A DNA stretch of 31,545 nucleotides from an uncultured Eubacteriales bacterium (GCA_900551995.1 URXW01000021.1:1-31545); one strand, 5' to 3'; shown: positions 16,756-24,893, counted from the stretch's first letter. Notes: generated from the letters alone by a model not told the origin. Program-made: numbers and translations.

Positions 16756-16778
16756 AAAAAAGAGCATCGCGAAATGCC
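16756..16778 (-). terminator. Candidate expression platform of the FMN riboswitch
   Basis: On the minus strand a short GGCAT/ATGCT hairpin precedes six Ts, between the aptamer and the ribU start. The stem is weak, so premature termination is only a suggestion. Control of the ribU ribosome binding site is the alternative. Confidence 0.35.
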
Positions 16779-16786
16779 ATACACGC

Positions 16787-16893
16787 CTTCTCTCATCCAG
16801 ACTATACTGTCGGTACCGGAATCGCACCGGTTCCTGCGGCTTGCGCCGCTCGCGGACTATACCGCCGGTGGGGAATCACACCCCGCCCCGAAG
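16787..16893 (-). promoter_or_regulatory. FMN riboswitch (RFN element) upstream of ribU
   Basis: On the minus strand the conserved RFN blocks appear in order: CTTCGGGGCGGGGTG, ATTCCCCACCGGCGGTATAG, CCGCGAGC, GGTGCGATTCCGG and ACCGACAGTATAGTCTGG followed by ATGAGAGAAG. FMN binding is expected to reduce ribU expression. Confidence 0.97.
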
Positions 16894-16920
16894 ACAAATA
16901 TGCGGTTGTTTTCGAGAGGT

Positions 16921-16949
16921 ATAGTAGCACAGTATGGCGGGGAAGTCAA
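16921..16949 (-). promoter_or_regulatory. Promoter of the FMN riboswitch-ribU transcript
   Basis: On the minus strand: TTGACT (16944-16949), a 17-bp spacer and TACTAT (16921-16926), about 28 bp upstream of the aptamer. Confidence 0.75.
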
Positions 16950-16957
16950 GAGCCTCC

Positions 16958-16986
16958 TTTACATTTGCGGAGGATTCGTATACAAT
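16958..16986 (+). promoter_or_regulatory. Promoter of the SLOG protein gene
   Basis: TTTACA (16958-16963), a 17-bp spacer and TACAAT (16981-16986), 27 bp before the ATG at 17013. It is divergent from the ribU promoter. Confidence 0.6.
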
Positions 16987-17012
16987 GGGGCATGAGAAAG
17001 GCGGTGAGGTGT

Positions 17013-17516
17013 ATGCCGGCGCGACAGATGACCGTGTGCTTTTCCGGCTACCGTCCGGAGAAGCTGCCGTGGGGCTACGACGAGGAGGACGGGCGGTGCG
17101 CCGCTCTGAAGGCGCGGCTCTACCGGGCGGCGGAGACCGCCTGCGCCGAGGGCTACCGCCACTTTATCTGCGGCATGGCGCGGGGCGTGGACACCTACTG
17201 CGCGGAGATCGTGCTGTCGCTGCGGCGGCAGTACCCGGACATCACGCTGGAGGCCGCCATCCCCTGTCCCACGCAGGCGGACGGCTGGACGCCGCGGCAG
17301 CAGGAGCGGTGGCGGGACGTGGTGGCGCGGTGCGACTTCGAGACGGTGGTGCAGGATCACTACACCGCCGGGTGTATGCAGAGGCGGAATCGGTACATGG
17401 TGGATCACGCCTCGCGGCTGATCGCCGTCTTTGACGGACGGGAGGGCGGCACCCGGCGCACGGTGGAGTACGCCATGCAGCGGGGGCTGGAGATCGTGTA
17501 TATCGACGTGGAGTAG
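17013..17516 (+). CDS. SLOG/DUF1273 family protein (YpsA-like)
   Basis: This 167-aa protein starts MPARQMTVCFSGYRPEKLPW. The FSGYRPEKLPWG opening, FICGMARGVDTYCAEIV (about 52-68), IPCPTQADGW and the DGREGGTRRTVEYA loop (about 143-156) are the marks of the DUF1273/YpsA branch of the SLOG superfamily. SLOG proteins bind nucleotides or nucleotide-like ligands in a Rossmann fold; the cellular role of this branch is not settled. Its own promoter and terminator make it a single-gene unit. A GGTGAGGTGT leader precedes the chosen ATG. Confidence 0.85.
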   Translation: MPARQMTVCFSGYRPEKLPWGYDEEDGRCAALKARLYRAAETACAEGYRHFICGMARGVDTYCAEIVLSLRRQYPDITLEAAIPCPTQADGWTPRQQERWRDVVARCDFETVVQDHYTAGCMQRRNRYMVDHASRLIAVFDGREGGTRRTVEYAMQRGLEIVYIDVE

Positions 17517-17518
17517 AG

Positions 17519-17549
17519 AAAAAAAGACCGCCGGAGGCGGTCTTTTTTG
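17519..17549. terminator. Bidirectional terminator between the SLOG gene and the RluA gene
   Basis: The stem (As plus GACCGCC, loop GGA, GGCGGTC plus six Ts) is followed by T-runs on either strand. It ends both convergent genes. Confidence 0.9.
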
Positions 17550-17563
17550 GCAGGCGCGGAAAA

Positions 17564-18217
17564 TCAAAGGAACAGCGTCCACGGGTAGGCGTCCGGCGGC
17601 GGACACGTCACGTCCAGGGGCTTCCCGGTGACGGGATGGGTCAGGGCGAGGCGGGTGGACCACAGGGCGGGGGAGCAGTCCGCCTTGCTGCCGTAGCGAA
17701 CGTCCCCCAGCAGGGGCAGCCCCCGGTGGGAGAACTGGACGCGGATCTGGTGGGTGCGCCCGGTGTGCAGCCGGACGCGCACCAGCGTCAGACCGTCCCG
17801 CTTGCCCTGCACCGTGTAGTGGAGGGACGCCTCGCGGACGCCCTTACGCATACGCTTGACCACGTAGCTCTTGTTGTGGCTGCTGTCCCGGAACAGCAGG
17901 TCGGTGAGGGTGGCGTCGTCCTGCTCTGGCGTGCCCCGGAGGACGGCGAGGTACTCTTTGGTGATCCGGTGCTCCGCCACGGCGGCGGTGAGCTTGCCGG
18001 TGACCTCCCGGCGGCGGGAGAACAGCATAACGCCGCCCACCAGCCTGTCCAGCCGGTGGACGGTGGCGATATAGTCGTTTTGCCCCGCTGCCCGGTAGTG
18101 CTGCCGCAGAAGGGCGGGCATACAGGCACCGGCGTCGCTGTCCTCGGACAGCACGCCCACGGGCTTGACGCACAGCACAAGGTGGGCGTCCTCGTAGAGA
18201 ATACGGATAGGCTCCAT
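17564..18217 (-). CDS. RluA-family pseudouridine synthase
   Basis: This 217-aa enzyme isomerises uridine to pseudouridine in rRNA or tRNA. The catalytic motif HRLDR is at 54-58 (catalytic D57), followed by KEYLAVLRG, the HTGRTHQIRVQF motif and HRGLPLLGDVRYG near the C-terminus. No S4 domain is present, so it is a short RluA type. Start chosen at 18217 (MEPIRILYEDAHLV), 7 nt after the carboxypeptidase stop. An in-frame ATG at 18241 would overlap the upstream gene. Neither has a clear RBS, so translation may be coupled to the upstream gene. Confidence 0.9.
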   Translation of the reverse strand: MEPIRILYEDAHLVLCVKPVGVLSEDSDAGACMPALLRQHYRAAGQNDYIATVHRLDRLVGGVMLFSRRREVTGKLTAAVAEHRITKEYLAVLRGTPEQDDATLTDLLFRDSSHNKSYVVKRMRKGVREASLHYTVQGKRDGLTLVRVRLHTGRTHQIRVQFSHRGLPLLGDVRYGSKADCSPALWSTRLALTHPVTGKPLDVTCPPPDAYPWTLFL

Positions 18218-18224
18218 GGTCGTA

Positions 18225-19592
18225 TCAGTGGCGGCGGCCATGGTAGGCGCGGTGGCGGTAGCGGCTGCCGCCGCCCTTGCCGTAGCGGCGGTTGCGCCCG
18301 TAGAGGCGGAACCACAGCACGAGGGCTGCGACCATGACCAGCAGCGCAAGGATGGCGATACGGGCGGAGGGGCGGGAGAAGAACTCGCCGATGCCGTGGC
18401 GCGCCAGCAGGAAACGGCTGGCGGACACGTCCGCCACCGCCAGCAGCGGCACGGTGACGTACTCGGTGTCGCCGTAGCTGACGGTGATCTCGCCCAGACG
18501 GTCGCCGGCGGTGATGGGTGCCAGCGCAGTCTCGTTGTCCAGCGTCACCGTGCGCGTCAGCTCCGCCACGTCCAGATCCTTGGGCAGCATGGCGTTGGCG
18601 TCCTCCGCCGGGTGGACAGCCACGGTGGATACCTGCTTGCTCAGGGCGACGGGCACCTCCTGGATAAGCTCGTTGGCGTCCAGCACCTGACGGGGGGCGA
18701 AGTTGTCGAAGCCCCAGTCAAAGAGCCGCGCCGTCTCGGTGAAGCTCTCCACAATGTAGCCGGAGCCGTTGTCCTTCGCCACCTTCTCCGCGCCCAGCAC
18801 CACGCTCACAAGGGTGCGGCTGCCGCGGACGGCGGAGGAGACGAGGCACTGACCGGCGGCGTCGGTGGAGCCGGTCTTGATGCCCTGCGCGCCGGAGTAG
18901 AGATACCCCGCCAGACGCCAGTTGGAGATGAGGGCGTTGGTGCTGTGGAGCACGCGCTCGTCCTCGGTCTTGTTGGTGGGGGGGATCTCGTAGGACTTGG
19001 TGTTCACCATGGTCATAAAGTCGTCGAATTTCATCGCCTCGCGGGTGATGAGGTACAGGTCATAGGCGGAGGAATAGTGCCCCGACTGGGTCAGGCCGGT
19101 GGTGTTGGCGAAACGGGTGTTCTTGCACCCTAACTCCTGCGCCCGCTGGTTCATGCGCTCCACGAAGCCCTCCACGCTGCCGCAGAGCGTCTCGCCGAGG
19201 ATGTTGCACGTCTCGTTGGCGGAGATGACCAGCATACAGTACAGCAGCTGCTCCACCGTCAGCGTTTCGCCCTCCACGATGTCGGCGGTGCTGCCGTCCT
19301 CCGGCAGACCGCGCAGCGCGCTCGCCGTGGCGGTGACGCTCTGGTCAAGGCGCAGCTCCCCGTGCTCGATCGCCTCGAAGATCAGCAGGGCGGACATGAT
19401 CTTGGTGGTGCTGGCGATGGACAGCTCATCGTGGCTGTTCTTTTCGTAGAGGACGGTGTCCGTCTCCGCCTCCACCAGCAGGGCGGCCTTGGCGCGGATG
19501 TCCGGATCCTCCAGAGCGGCGGCGGGAACGGTCAAAATGCCGCACAGCAGCGCGGCGGATAAAAAAACAGAGATAAAACGGCGGATTTTCAT
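18225..19592 (-). CDS. D-alanyl-D-alanine carboxypeptidase (DacF/PBP5-type)
   Basis: This 455-aa secreted and anchored enzyme trims the pentapeptide stem of peptidoglycan. It has a signal peptide (1-26, cleaved after PAAA), active-site SxxK S61-T-T-K64, SxN S124-A-N126 and KTG K239-T-G241. The C-terminal beta domain lies at about 305-400, then a single membrane helix (about 418-438) and a basic, tyrosine/arginine-rich tail. This matches S11 family PBPs, but a true transmembrane helix replaces the more usual amphipathic anchor. A promoter lies about 78 bp upstream of the start. It is co-transcribed with the RluA gene. Confidence 0.95.
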   Translation of the reverse strand: MKIRRFISVFLSAALLCGILTVPAAALEDPDIRAKAALLVEAETDTVLYEKNSHDELSIASTTKIMSALLIFEAIEHGELRLDQSVTATASALRGLPEDGSTADIVEGETLTVEQLLYCMLVISANETCNILGETLCGSVEGFVERMNQRAQELGCKNTRFANTTGLTQSGHYSSAYDLYLITREAMKFDDFMTMVNTKSYEIPPTNKTEDERVLHSTNALISNWRLAGYLYSGAQGIKTGSTDAAGQCLVSSAVRGSRTLVSVVLGAEKVAKDNGSGYIVESFTETARLFDWGFDNFAPRQVLDANELIQEVPVALSKQVSTVAVHPAEDANAMLPKDLDVAELTRTVTLDNETALAPITAGDRLGEITVSYGDTEYVTVPLLAVADVSASRFLLARHGIGEFFSRPSARIAILALLVMVAALVLWFRLYGRNRRYGKGGGSRYRHRAYHGRRH

Positions 19593-19614
19593 GTGACTTT
19601 TTCTCCATGTATGC

Positions 19615-19620
19615 TATAAT
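19615..19620 (+). promoter_or_regulatory. Candidate -10 box for the ComEA-TCS operon
   Basis: A perfect TATAAT, but only a weak TGTGAC at 19592-19597 seventeen bases upstream. It overlaps the leader of the divergent carboxypeptidase gene. Confidence 0.35.
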
Positions 19621-19669
19621 ATAGGGGGACGGCACCGCGCCGAGGGCGGAGCCGGTATGTCCGAGCTCT

Positions 19670-19698
19670 ATTATAAGCAAAAGATGCGGGGTAGTCAA
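19670..19698 (-). promoter_or_regulatory. Promoter of the carboxypeptidase-RluA operon
   Basis: On the minus strand: TTGACT (19693-19698), a 17-bp spacer and a perfect TATAAT (19670-19675). Confidence 0.82.
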
Positions 19699-19718
19699 CT
19701 GTGGGAAAGAGGATAAAA

Positions 19719-20069
19719 TTGACAGGGACGGAGCGGTTCCTGCTGGGGCTGACGGCACTGTTTGCGGCGGCGATGCTCCTGACATGGCTGCTGACGCCCC
19801 ACGCGTCGCGGGGCGACTATACAATAGAGGCGGTGCCGCCGGCGGAGAAGGCGGAGACACTCCGGGCGGTGAACATCAACACCGCCGGGGCGGACGAGCT
19901 GGAGAGCCTGCCCGGTATCGGCCCGGTGCTGGCACAGCGGATCGTGGACTACCGCACGGAGCACGGCCCCTTCCGCAGCGCGGAGGAGCTGATGCAGGTG
20001 GAGGGCATCGGACGCGCCACGATGGAGAGTATACAAGATCACATCATAACGGAGGATAGAGTGGAATGA
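19719..20069 (+). CDS. Short ComEA-like helix-hairpin-helix protein
   Basis: This protein of about 116 aa has one N-terminal membrane helix (about 6-24, LLGLTALFAAAMLLTWLL) and a C-terminal double HhH domain (VNINTAGADELESLPGIGP, then GPFRSAEELMQVEGIGRAT). ComEA proteins bind DNA on the outside of the membrane during natural transformation. This one lacks the SLBB domain of full ComEA, so DNA uptake is only a possibility. The start is TTG at 19719, preceded by AGAGGA. An in-frame GTG at 19701 has no RBS. Its stop overlaps the response regulator start (ATGA), which places it in the two-component operon. Confidence 0.83.
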   Translation: MTGTERFLLGLTALFAAAMLLTWLLTPHASRGDYTIEAVPPAEKAETLRAVNINTAGADELESLPGIGPVLAQRIVDYRTEHGPFRSAEELMQVEGIGRATMESIQDHIITEDRVE

Positions 20070-20776
20070 AGATACTGGTAGTAGACGATGAAAAGCTGCT
20101 GGTCAAGGGGATGAAATTCAATTTAGAGAACGAGGGCTACGAGGTGCTCACCGCCTACGACGGTGCCGCCGCCGTGGACATCGCCAGAAAAGAGCCGCTG
20201 GATCTCATCGTCATGGACGTGATGATGCCGGGGCTGTCCGGCAGCGACGCCTGCATGAAGATCCGGGAGTTTTCCGAGGTGCCCATCATCATGCTCACCG
20301 CCCGCAGCGAGGACAGCGACAAGCTCATGGGCTTTGCCTGCGGCGCGGACGACTATGTGACGAAGCCCTTTAACATTCTGGAGCTGAAAGCGCGCATCCG
20401 CGCCCTGCTGCGCCGCGCCATGAGCGGCAGCCAGACCGCTCAGAGCAGCCGCCGCGCACCGCTGCTGACGGTGGGCGACCTCAGTCTCGACACGGAGCAG
20501 CGCGTGGCGATCCGGGACGGCAGGACCATTGACCTGACCGCCAAGGAGTACGACCTCATTGAGCTTTTGATGAAGAACCCCCGGCGGGTATACAGCCGGG
20601 AGAGCCTGATGGATCTGGTGTGGGGCTATTCCTACGCCGGGGACTACCGCACGGTGGATGTCCACATCCGCCGGCTGCGGGAGAAGCTGGAGCCGGATCC
20701 CGCCAACCCGGTATACATTATGACGAAGTGGGGAGTTGGTTACTATTTTACGGGAGAAGAGCAGCCCACCGTGTGA
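20066..20776 (+). CDS. OmpR/PhoB-family response regulator
   Basis: This 236-aa protein has a receiver domain (about 1-118) with acidic pocket D7-D8, phospho-acceptor D51 (VMDVMMPG), T78 and K100 (VTKPF). The winged-helix output domain (about 130-230) carries LTAKEYDLIELLMKNP, SRESLMDLVWGY and the recognition helix DVHIRRLREKLE. It should be phosphorylated by the kinase encoded next. Its start is coupled to the ComEA-like gene and its 3' end overlaps the kinase frame by about 40 nt. The target genes cannot be told from sequence. Confidence 0.96.
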   Translation: MKILVVDDEKLLVKGMKFNLENEGYEVLTAYDGAAAVDIARKEPLDLIVMDVMMPGLSGSDACMKIREFSEVPIIMLTARSEDSDKLMGFACGADDYVTKPFNILELKARIRALLRRAMSGSQTAQSSRRAPLLTVGDLSLDTEQRVAIRDGRTIDLTAKEYDLIELLMKNPRRVYSRESLMDLVWGYSYAGDYRTVDVHIRRLREKLEPDPANPVYIMTKWGVGYYFTGEEQPTV

Positions 20777-22268
20777 CGCGGCGGCGCAGACTACGGAAAC
20801 CACGCAGACGCGGAGCCTCTGGAAGCGTCTGTGTGCTGCCGCGCATACGCTGCGCGGCAAGGCGACCCTCCAGCTGCGGTTCAGCCTCAGCTATATTCTC
20901 GTCATCGCGGCGGTGCTGATATTGCTGAACTCCTACCCGCTGCTGGTGTCCCAGAACCTCATGGTGTCCTCGAACCAGAGCAACCTCAAGAGCACCGTCA
21001 AGGTCATCGAATCCGCCCTCATGGGGCTGGAGCGGCTGACGAAGGAGAACGTGCAGGCGGCGTTGGAGGGCTTGGACGAGTCCGGTGCCACCCGTATCAT
21101 GGTGACCAACAGCGCGGGACTGGTGCTCTACGACACGCGGCAGGACAGCACCGCCGTGGGCGAGTACGCGCTGTACTCCGTGGTGGCGGTGGCTCTCCGC
21201 GGGCAGGACGCCAGCTACTGCAAGTACGACGGCACGGCGTTTTTCAGCCGCGTGGCGACGCCGGTGGTGTACCACAACCAGATCGTGGGCGCGGTGTACG
21301 CCTACGACTACGACACGGAGCAGGCGGAGCTGCTGGAGTCCTTCCGCCACAACCTGCTGATCATCTCCTTGTTGATCGCGCTGCTGGTGGCGGGGCTGAG
21401 CATCCTGCTCAGCCGTATGCTGACGCGGCAGATCAGCGGGCTTTTGCAGGCGATACGCCACGTGCGGGAGGGCGCGTACAGCCACCGCGCCGACGCCAGC
21501 GGCACCGACGAGATCGCCCAGATCGCCGCAGAGTTCAACAGCCTGACCGACCGCCTGCAAACCACGGAGAACGCGCGGCGGCGGTTCGTCTCCGACGCCA
21601 GCCACGAGCTGAAAACGCCGCTGGCGGGCATCCGGCTGCTGACGGACTCCATTTTGCAGACCGACCACATGGACGAGGCGACCACCAAGGAGTTCGTCTC
21701 CGACATCGGCAGGGAGGCGGAGCGGCTCAGCCGCATTACGGAGAACCTGCTGCGCCTGACGCGGCTGGACAGCGGCGTGGTGCAGCAGCCCTACCCGGTG
21801 GCGGTGCAGCCGGTGCTGGAGCGGGTGGAGCGTATGCTGGCGATGGTGGCGCAGGAGAAGGGCGTCACCCTCTCCGGCCACGCCGACGAGGACGCCGTGG
21901 CAATGGCGACGGACGACGACGTGCACCAGATCCTCTACAACCTCATGGAGAACGCCATCAAATACTCCGCCGCGGAGAACGGCTTCGTCCGCGCCGAGGC
22001 GCGGGTGGAGGGGGAGAGCGTGGTCATCACCGTCAGCGACAACGGCATCGGCATCCCCGACGAGGATCTGGAGCACGTGTTTGACCGGTTCTACCGGGTG
22101 GACAAGATGCGCTCCCGTGAGGTGGGCGGCACCGGTCTGGGGCTGTCCATCGTGAAGGACACCATCGAAAACCGCGGCGGCACCATCGCCGCCGCCCACA
22201 ATCCCGACGGCGTGGGCACCATGTTCATTGTGCGCCTGCCGCTGGCGGAAAGGGGGGAGGGGACATGA
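20736..22268 (+). CDS. Membrane sensor histidine kinase
   Basis: This protein of about 510 aa has two membrane helices (about 50-70 and 206-228) flanking an extracytoplasmic sensor region, then a HAMP-like segment, phospho-acceptor H290 in the H-box SDASHELKTPLAG, and a HATPase domain with N-box (NLMENAIKYS), G1 (DNGIGIP), F-box (FDRFYRVD) and G2 (GGTGLGLSIV). No in-frame ATG precedes the first helix. The frame opens at TTG 20736, directly abutting GGGGAG; an ATT at 20745 would be better spaced. The start therefore appears non-standard and overlaps the regulator gene. Its stop overlaps the lipoprotein start (ATGA). Confidence 0.93.
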   Translation: MVTILREKSSPPCDAAAQTTETTQTRSLWKRLCAAAHTLRGKATLQLRFSLSYILVIAAVLILLNSYPLLVSQNLMVSSNQSNLKSTVKVIESALMGLERLTKENVQAALEGLDESGATRIMVTNSAGLVLYDTRQDSTAVGEYALYSVVAVALRGQDASYCKYDGTAFFSRVATPVVYHNQIVGAVYAYDYDTEQAELLESFRHNLLIISLLIALLVAGLSILLSRMLTRQISGLLQAIRHVREGAYSHRADASGTDEIAQIAAEFNSLTDRLQTTENARRRFVSDASHELKTPLAGIRLLTDSILQTDHMDEATTKEFVSDIGREAERLSRITENLLRLTRLDSGVVQQPYPVAVQPVLERVERMLAMVAQEKGVTLSGHADEDAVAMATDDDVHQILYNLMENAIKYSAAENGFVRAEARVEGESVVITVSDNGIGIPDEDLEHVFDRFYRVDKMRSREVGGTGLGLSIVKDTIENRGGTIAAAHNPDGVGTMFIVRLPLAERGEGT

Positions 22269-23293
22269 AAAAACTGATCTCTCTGCTGCTGTCGCTGCTG
22301 CTGCTGGCGACGGCGGCGGGCTGCGGCGTCCAATCAGAGCCGGAGGACGTCCCCGCCATGCCCACGCTGACCACCCCGCCGGGCGGCACGGGCAGCGGCG
22401 ATGAGAACAGCTCCGAGCCGTCGCCGTACCTGCGGCTCTACTGCCCCGCCGATCTGAGCGATAAGAACAAATCCGCCGGCGGCGGCGACGCCATTGTGGG
22501 TCTGCCTATCCCATGGGAGGAGATCAACGCCGGGGACCGGGGGCGGCAGCAGCAGGCGCAGTACATTATGGAGCTGCTGCTGGGCAAGTGTACCGCCAAG
22601 GACTTCCTCAGCCCCGTACCGGTGGGGACGCAGCTTCTGAGCTGCACTGTCACCGGCGGCACGGTGTCGGTGGATCTCAGCGGGGAGTATAACCAGCTGA
22701 TGGGCATTGACCGCACCATCGCCGACTACTGCATCACCCTGTCGCTGATGCAGCTGACAGGTATTCTGGCGGTGCGGCTGACGGTGGCGGGCGAGCTGCC
22801 CGCCGACAGGGTCAGCGACGTCTATACCTCCGAGGAGGTGCTGCTCACCAGCCCGGACGACATTGTGCGAACCGCCAAGGTGACGCTTTACTTCCCCAGC
22901 ACCACCGGCCAGCTGGTGGGTGAGGAGCGGCGTCTGACGGTCTACGAGGGCGAGAGCATCGCCCAAGCGGTGGTCAAGGCGTTGACCGAGCCGCCGCTGG
23001 ATCGGTACACCGATCTGCGGGAGCCGCTGCTGCCGGAGGGCTTCTCTGTCCTCAACGCCAACACGGAGAACGGCACCTGCTATCTGAACCTACCCGCCGG
23101 TATCACGTCGCTGCTGCCGGTGGACGCGGCGGCGCAGAGCCTGATGATCCAGGGGCTGGTGGATTCCCTGTGCTCACTGGAGGACGTGACGCAGGTGCAG
23201 CTGATGCTGGACGGCGAGTACGTGCTCATGCTGGGCACGGTGCCCATCAGCCGCCCCATCCTGCCCACCAACAGCACCCAGACAACGCCATGA
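22265..23293 (+). CDS. GerMN-domain lipoprotein downstream of the two-component system
   Basis: This 342-aa protein has a lipoprotein signal with lipobox ATAAGC (acylated C20), a proline/serine-rich linker (about 24-54) and two GerMN-type repeats: about 95-190, with a CTVTGGTVSVDLSGEY strand, and about 230-330, with NGTCYLNLPAGI. GerMN domains occur in the spore germination protein GerM and in the actinobacterial lipoprotein LpqB. The gene overlaps the kinase stop (ATGA) and ends the operon, so the product probably works outside the membrane with the sensor kinase. A role in sporulation is possible but not shown. Confidence 0.9.
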   Translation: MKKLISLLLSLLLLATAAGCGVQSEPEDVPAMPTLTTPPGGTGSGDENSSEPSPYLRLYCPADLSDKNKSAGGGDAIVGLPIPWEEINAGDRGRQQQAQYIMELLLGKCTAKDFLSPVPVGTQLLSCTVTGGTVSVDLSGEYNQLMGIDRTIADYCITLSLMQLTGILAVRLTVAGELPADRVSDVYTSEEVLLTSPDDIVRTAKVTLYFPSTTGQLVGEERRLTVYEGESIAQAVVKALTEPPLDRYTDLREPLLPEGFSVLNANTENGTCYLNLPAGITSLLPVDAAAQSLMIQGLVDSLCSLEDVTQVQLMLDGEYVLMLGTVPISRPILPTNSTQTTP

Positions 23294-23299
23294 GGAAAG

Positions 23300-23326
23300 G
23301 AAGCACCGGTACGGTGCTTCTTTTTT
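23300..23326 (+). terminator. Terminator of the two-component operon
   Basis: A 9-bp stem (GAAGCACCG with CGGTGCTTC) around loop GTA, followed by six Ts. Confidence 0.88.
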
Positions 23327-23337
23327 CATTCTGCCTA

Positions 23338-23365
23338 TTGCAAAAACGCGAAAATGTGGTATTAT
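23338..23365 (+). promoter_or_regulatory. Promoter of the pantothenate transporter-coaX operon
   Basis: TTGCAA (23338-23343), a 16-bp spacer and TATTAT (23360-23365), about 50 bp before the start codon. Confidence 0.6.
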
Positions 23366-23417
23366 ACCCATGCGCCGCACTCCGCGGGACGGAGGCGGCA
23401 GCAGGAGGTAATTTAAT

Positions 23418-24059
23418 ATGAGTAACGAAATGAAGCGCGGAAAGTACACCGTGCAGGATCTGGTGCGTGTCTCCGTGCTGGTGGCGATCATGCTGCTGCT
23501 GGAGGTAACGGGGCTGGGCATGATCAAGACCGCCGGTCTGGAGATCACCATTCTTATGGTGCCGGTCATCGTCGGTGCCATCGTCATGGGCCCCGCCGCC
23601 GGTGCGGTGCTGGGCGGCGTGTTCGGCTGCATCAGCTTCTGGGAGTGCTTCGGTAAGAGCTGGTTCGGCACGACGCTGCTGGGCATCAACCCCGTGTTCG
23701 CATTCATCGTCTGTGTCCCCACCCGTGTTCTGGCGGGCTGGCTGTGCGGTCTGGCGTTCAAGGGTCTGAACAAGCTGGACAAGACCAACCTGTGGTCCTT
23801 CGGCGCGGCGGGTCTTATCGGCGCGCTGTGCAACACGGTGCTGTTTATGACTACCCTGTGCCTGTGCTTCTACAACACGGAGTTCATTCAGGGCTTCGTG
23901 CAGCAGATGGGCAGCGCGAACCCCTTCATGTTCGTGGTGGCATTTGTGGGTATCAACGGGCTTATCGAGGCGGGTGTGTGCCTTGTCACCGGCGCGGCGA
24001 TCGCCAAGGCTGTGGTGTACAGCCGCGGCAAGCTGGCGGCCCGCAAGACCAACGCATAA
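23418..24059 (+). CDS. panT: ECF transporter S component, probably for pantothenate
   Basis: This 213-aa membrane protein has five or six hydrophobic segments and a short polar N-terminus (MSNEMKRGKYTVQDLVRVSV). The layout and motifs are those of ECF S components (LEITILMVPVIVGAIVMGP, then an SFWECFGKSWFG loop). The next gene, 16 bp away, is type III pantothenate kinase, so pantothenate is the likely substrate. That specificity rests mainly on context. RBS GGAGGTAATTT precedes the ATG. Confidence 0.82.
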   Translation: MSNEMKRGKYTVQDLVRVSVLVAIMLLLEVTGLGMIKTAGLEITILMVPVIVGAIVMGPAAGAVLGGVFGCISFWECFGKSWFGTTLLGINPVFAFIVCVPTRVLAGWLCGLAFKGLNKLDKTNLWSFGAAGLIGALCNTVLFMTTLCLCFYNTEFIQGFVQQMGSANPFMFVVAFVGINGLIEAGVCLVTGAAIAKAVVYSRGKLAARKTNA

Positions 24060-24075
24060 GACGGGAGGCGAGCGT

Positions 24076-24840
24076 ATGCTGCTTGCATTGGACGTGGGCA
24101 ATACCCACGTGGTCGTGGGCTTACTGGAAGGGCGCGAGGTGCGCCATACCTTCCGCATCGCCACCCGGCGGGACAACGCCGTGGGCGATTACGCCGTGTC
24201 CCTGAGCCAGCTTCTGGAGCTGGCGGAGGTATCGCGGCGTGACGTGGAGCAGGTCATCATCTCCTCGGTGGTGCCCCCCGTGACCCGCGCCTTACAGGGC
24301 GCGGCGCGGCTGCTGACCGGGAAAGAGCCGCTGGTGGTGGGCGGGAACGTCCGCTGCCGCGTGCCGGTGAAGATCAAGCACCCGGAGACGCTGGGCGCGG
24401 ATCTGCTCACCGCCGCCGTGGGTGCGCTGGACGCCTACAAGCCGCCCATGCTGCTGCTGGATATGGGCACTGCCACCACCATTACGGTGCTGGACGGGGA
24501 GGGCGCGATCCGAGGCGGAGCCATTCTGCCCGGCGCGAACCTGTCCCTCTCCGCGCTGGCGGGGGGCACGGCGCTGCTGCCGGACATCCCTCTGGCGGTG
24601 CCGGAGAGAGCCATCGGCACCGACACGCTGAGCTGTATGCAGAGCGGCTGCGTCTTGGGCGCGGCACTGCTGCTGGACGGCATGATCGACCGTATGACCC
24701 AGGAGCTGGGGCAGGACACCATCGTGGTGGCGACCGGTGGTATCGCGCCGGTGATCGCCCCCGCCTGCAAGCACAAAATGCACATGAACGGAGATCTGAT
24801 CCTCCGCGGCCTCGCCGTACTGTACGAGCAGAACCGGTAA
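24076..24840 (+). CDS. coaX: Type III pantothenate kinase
   Basis: This 254-aa enzyme phosphorylates pantothenate, the first committed step to coenzyme A. The N-terminal phosphate-binding motif is LALDVGNTHVVVG (about 3-15). The pantothenate/catalytic segment GADL is at 107-110, with catalytic D109 kept and the usual following Arg replaced by Leu. DMGTATTITVLD (129-140) and GGAILPGANLSLSAL follow, with the C-terminal VVATGGIAP. Start chosen at 24076 with GGGAGGCGAG upstream. A longer frame runs into panT and is rejected. Operon with the S component. Confidence 0.95.
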   Translation: MLLALDVGNTHVVVGLLEGREVRHTFRIATRRDNAVGDYAVSLSQLLELAEVSRRDVEQVIISSVVPPVTRALQGAARLLTGKEPLVVGGNVRCRVPVKIKHPETLGADLLTAAVGALDAYKPPMLLLDMGTATTITVLDGEGAIRGGAILPGANLSLSALAGGTALLPDIPLAVPERAIGTDTLSCMQSGCVLGAALLLDGMIDRMTQELGQDTIVVATGGIAPVIAPACKHKMHMNGDLILRGLAVLYEQNR

Positions 24841-24846
24841 AAACGA

Positions 24847-24878
24847 AAAAACCCGCTCCCCCACGGGAGCGGGTTTTT
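24847..24878. terminator. Bidirectional terminator between coaX and the ABC permease gene
   Basis: A 14-bp stem (AAAAACCCGCTCCC with its complement) around loop CCAC, with T-runs on both strands. Confidence 0.92.
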
Positions 24879-24893
24879 CTATTCTTTTTTGCG

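Noticed and set aside
16095..17516. 473-codon plus-strand frame ending in the SLOG protein
   Set aside because: Its first 300 codons are antisense to ribU and the FMN riboswitch. The real gene begins at 17013, just after a promoter and RBS.
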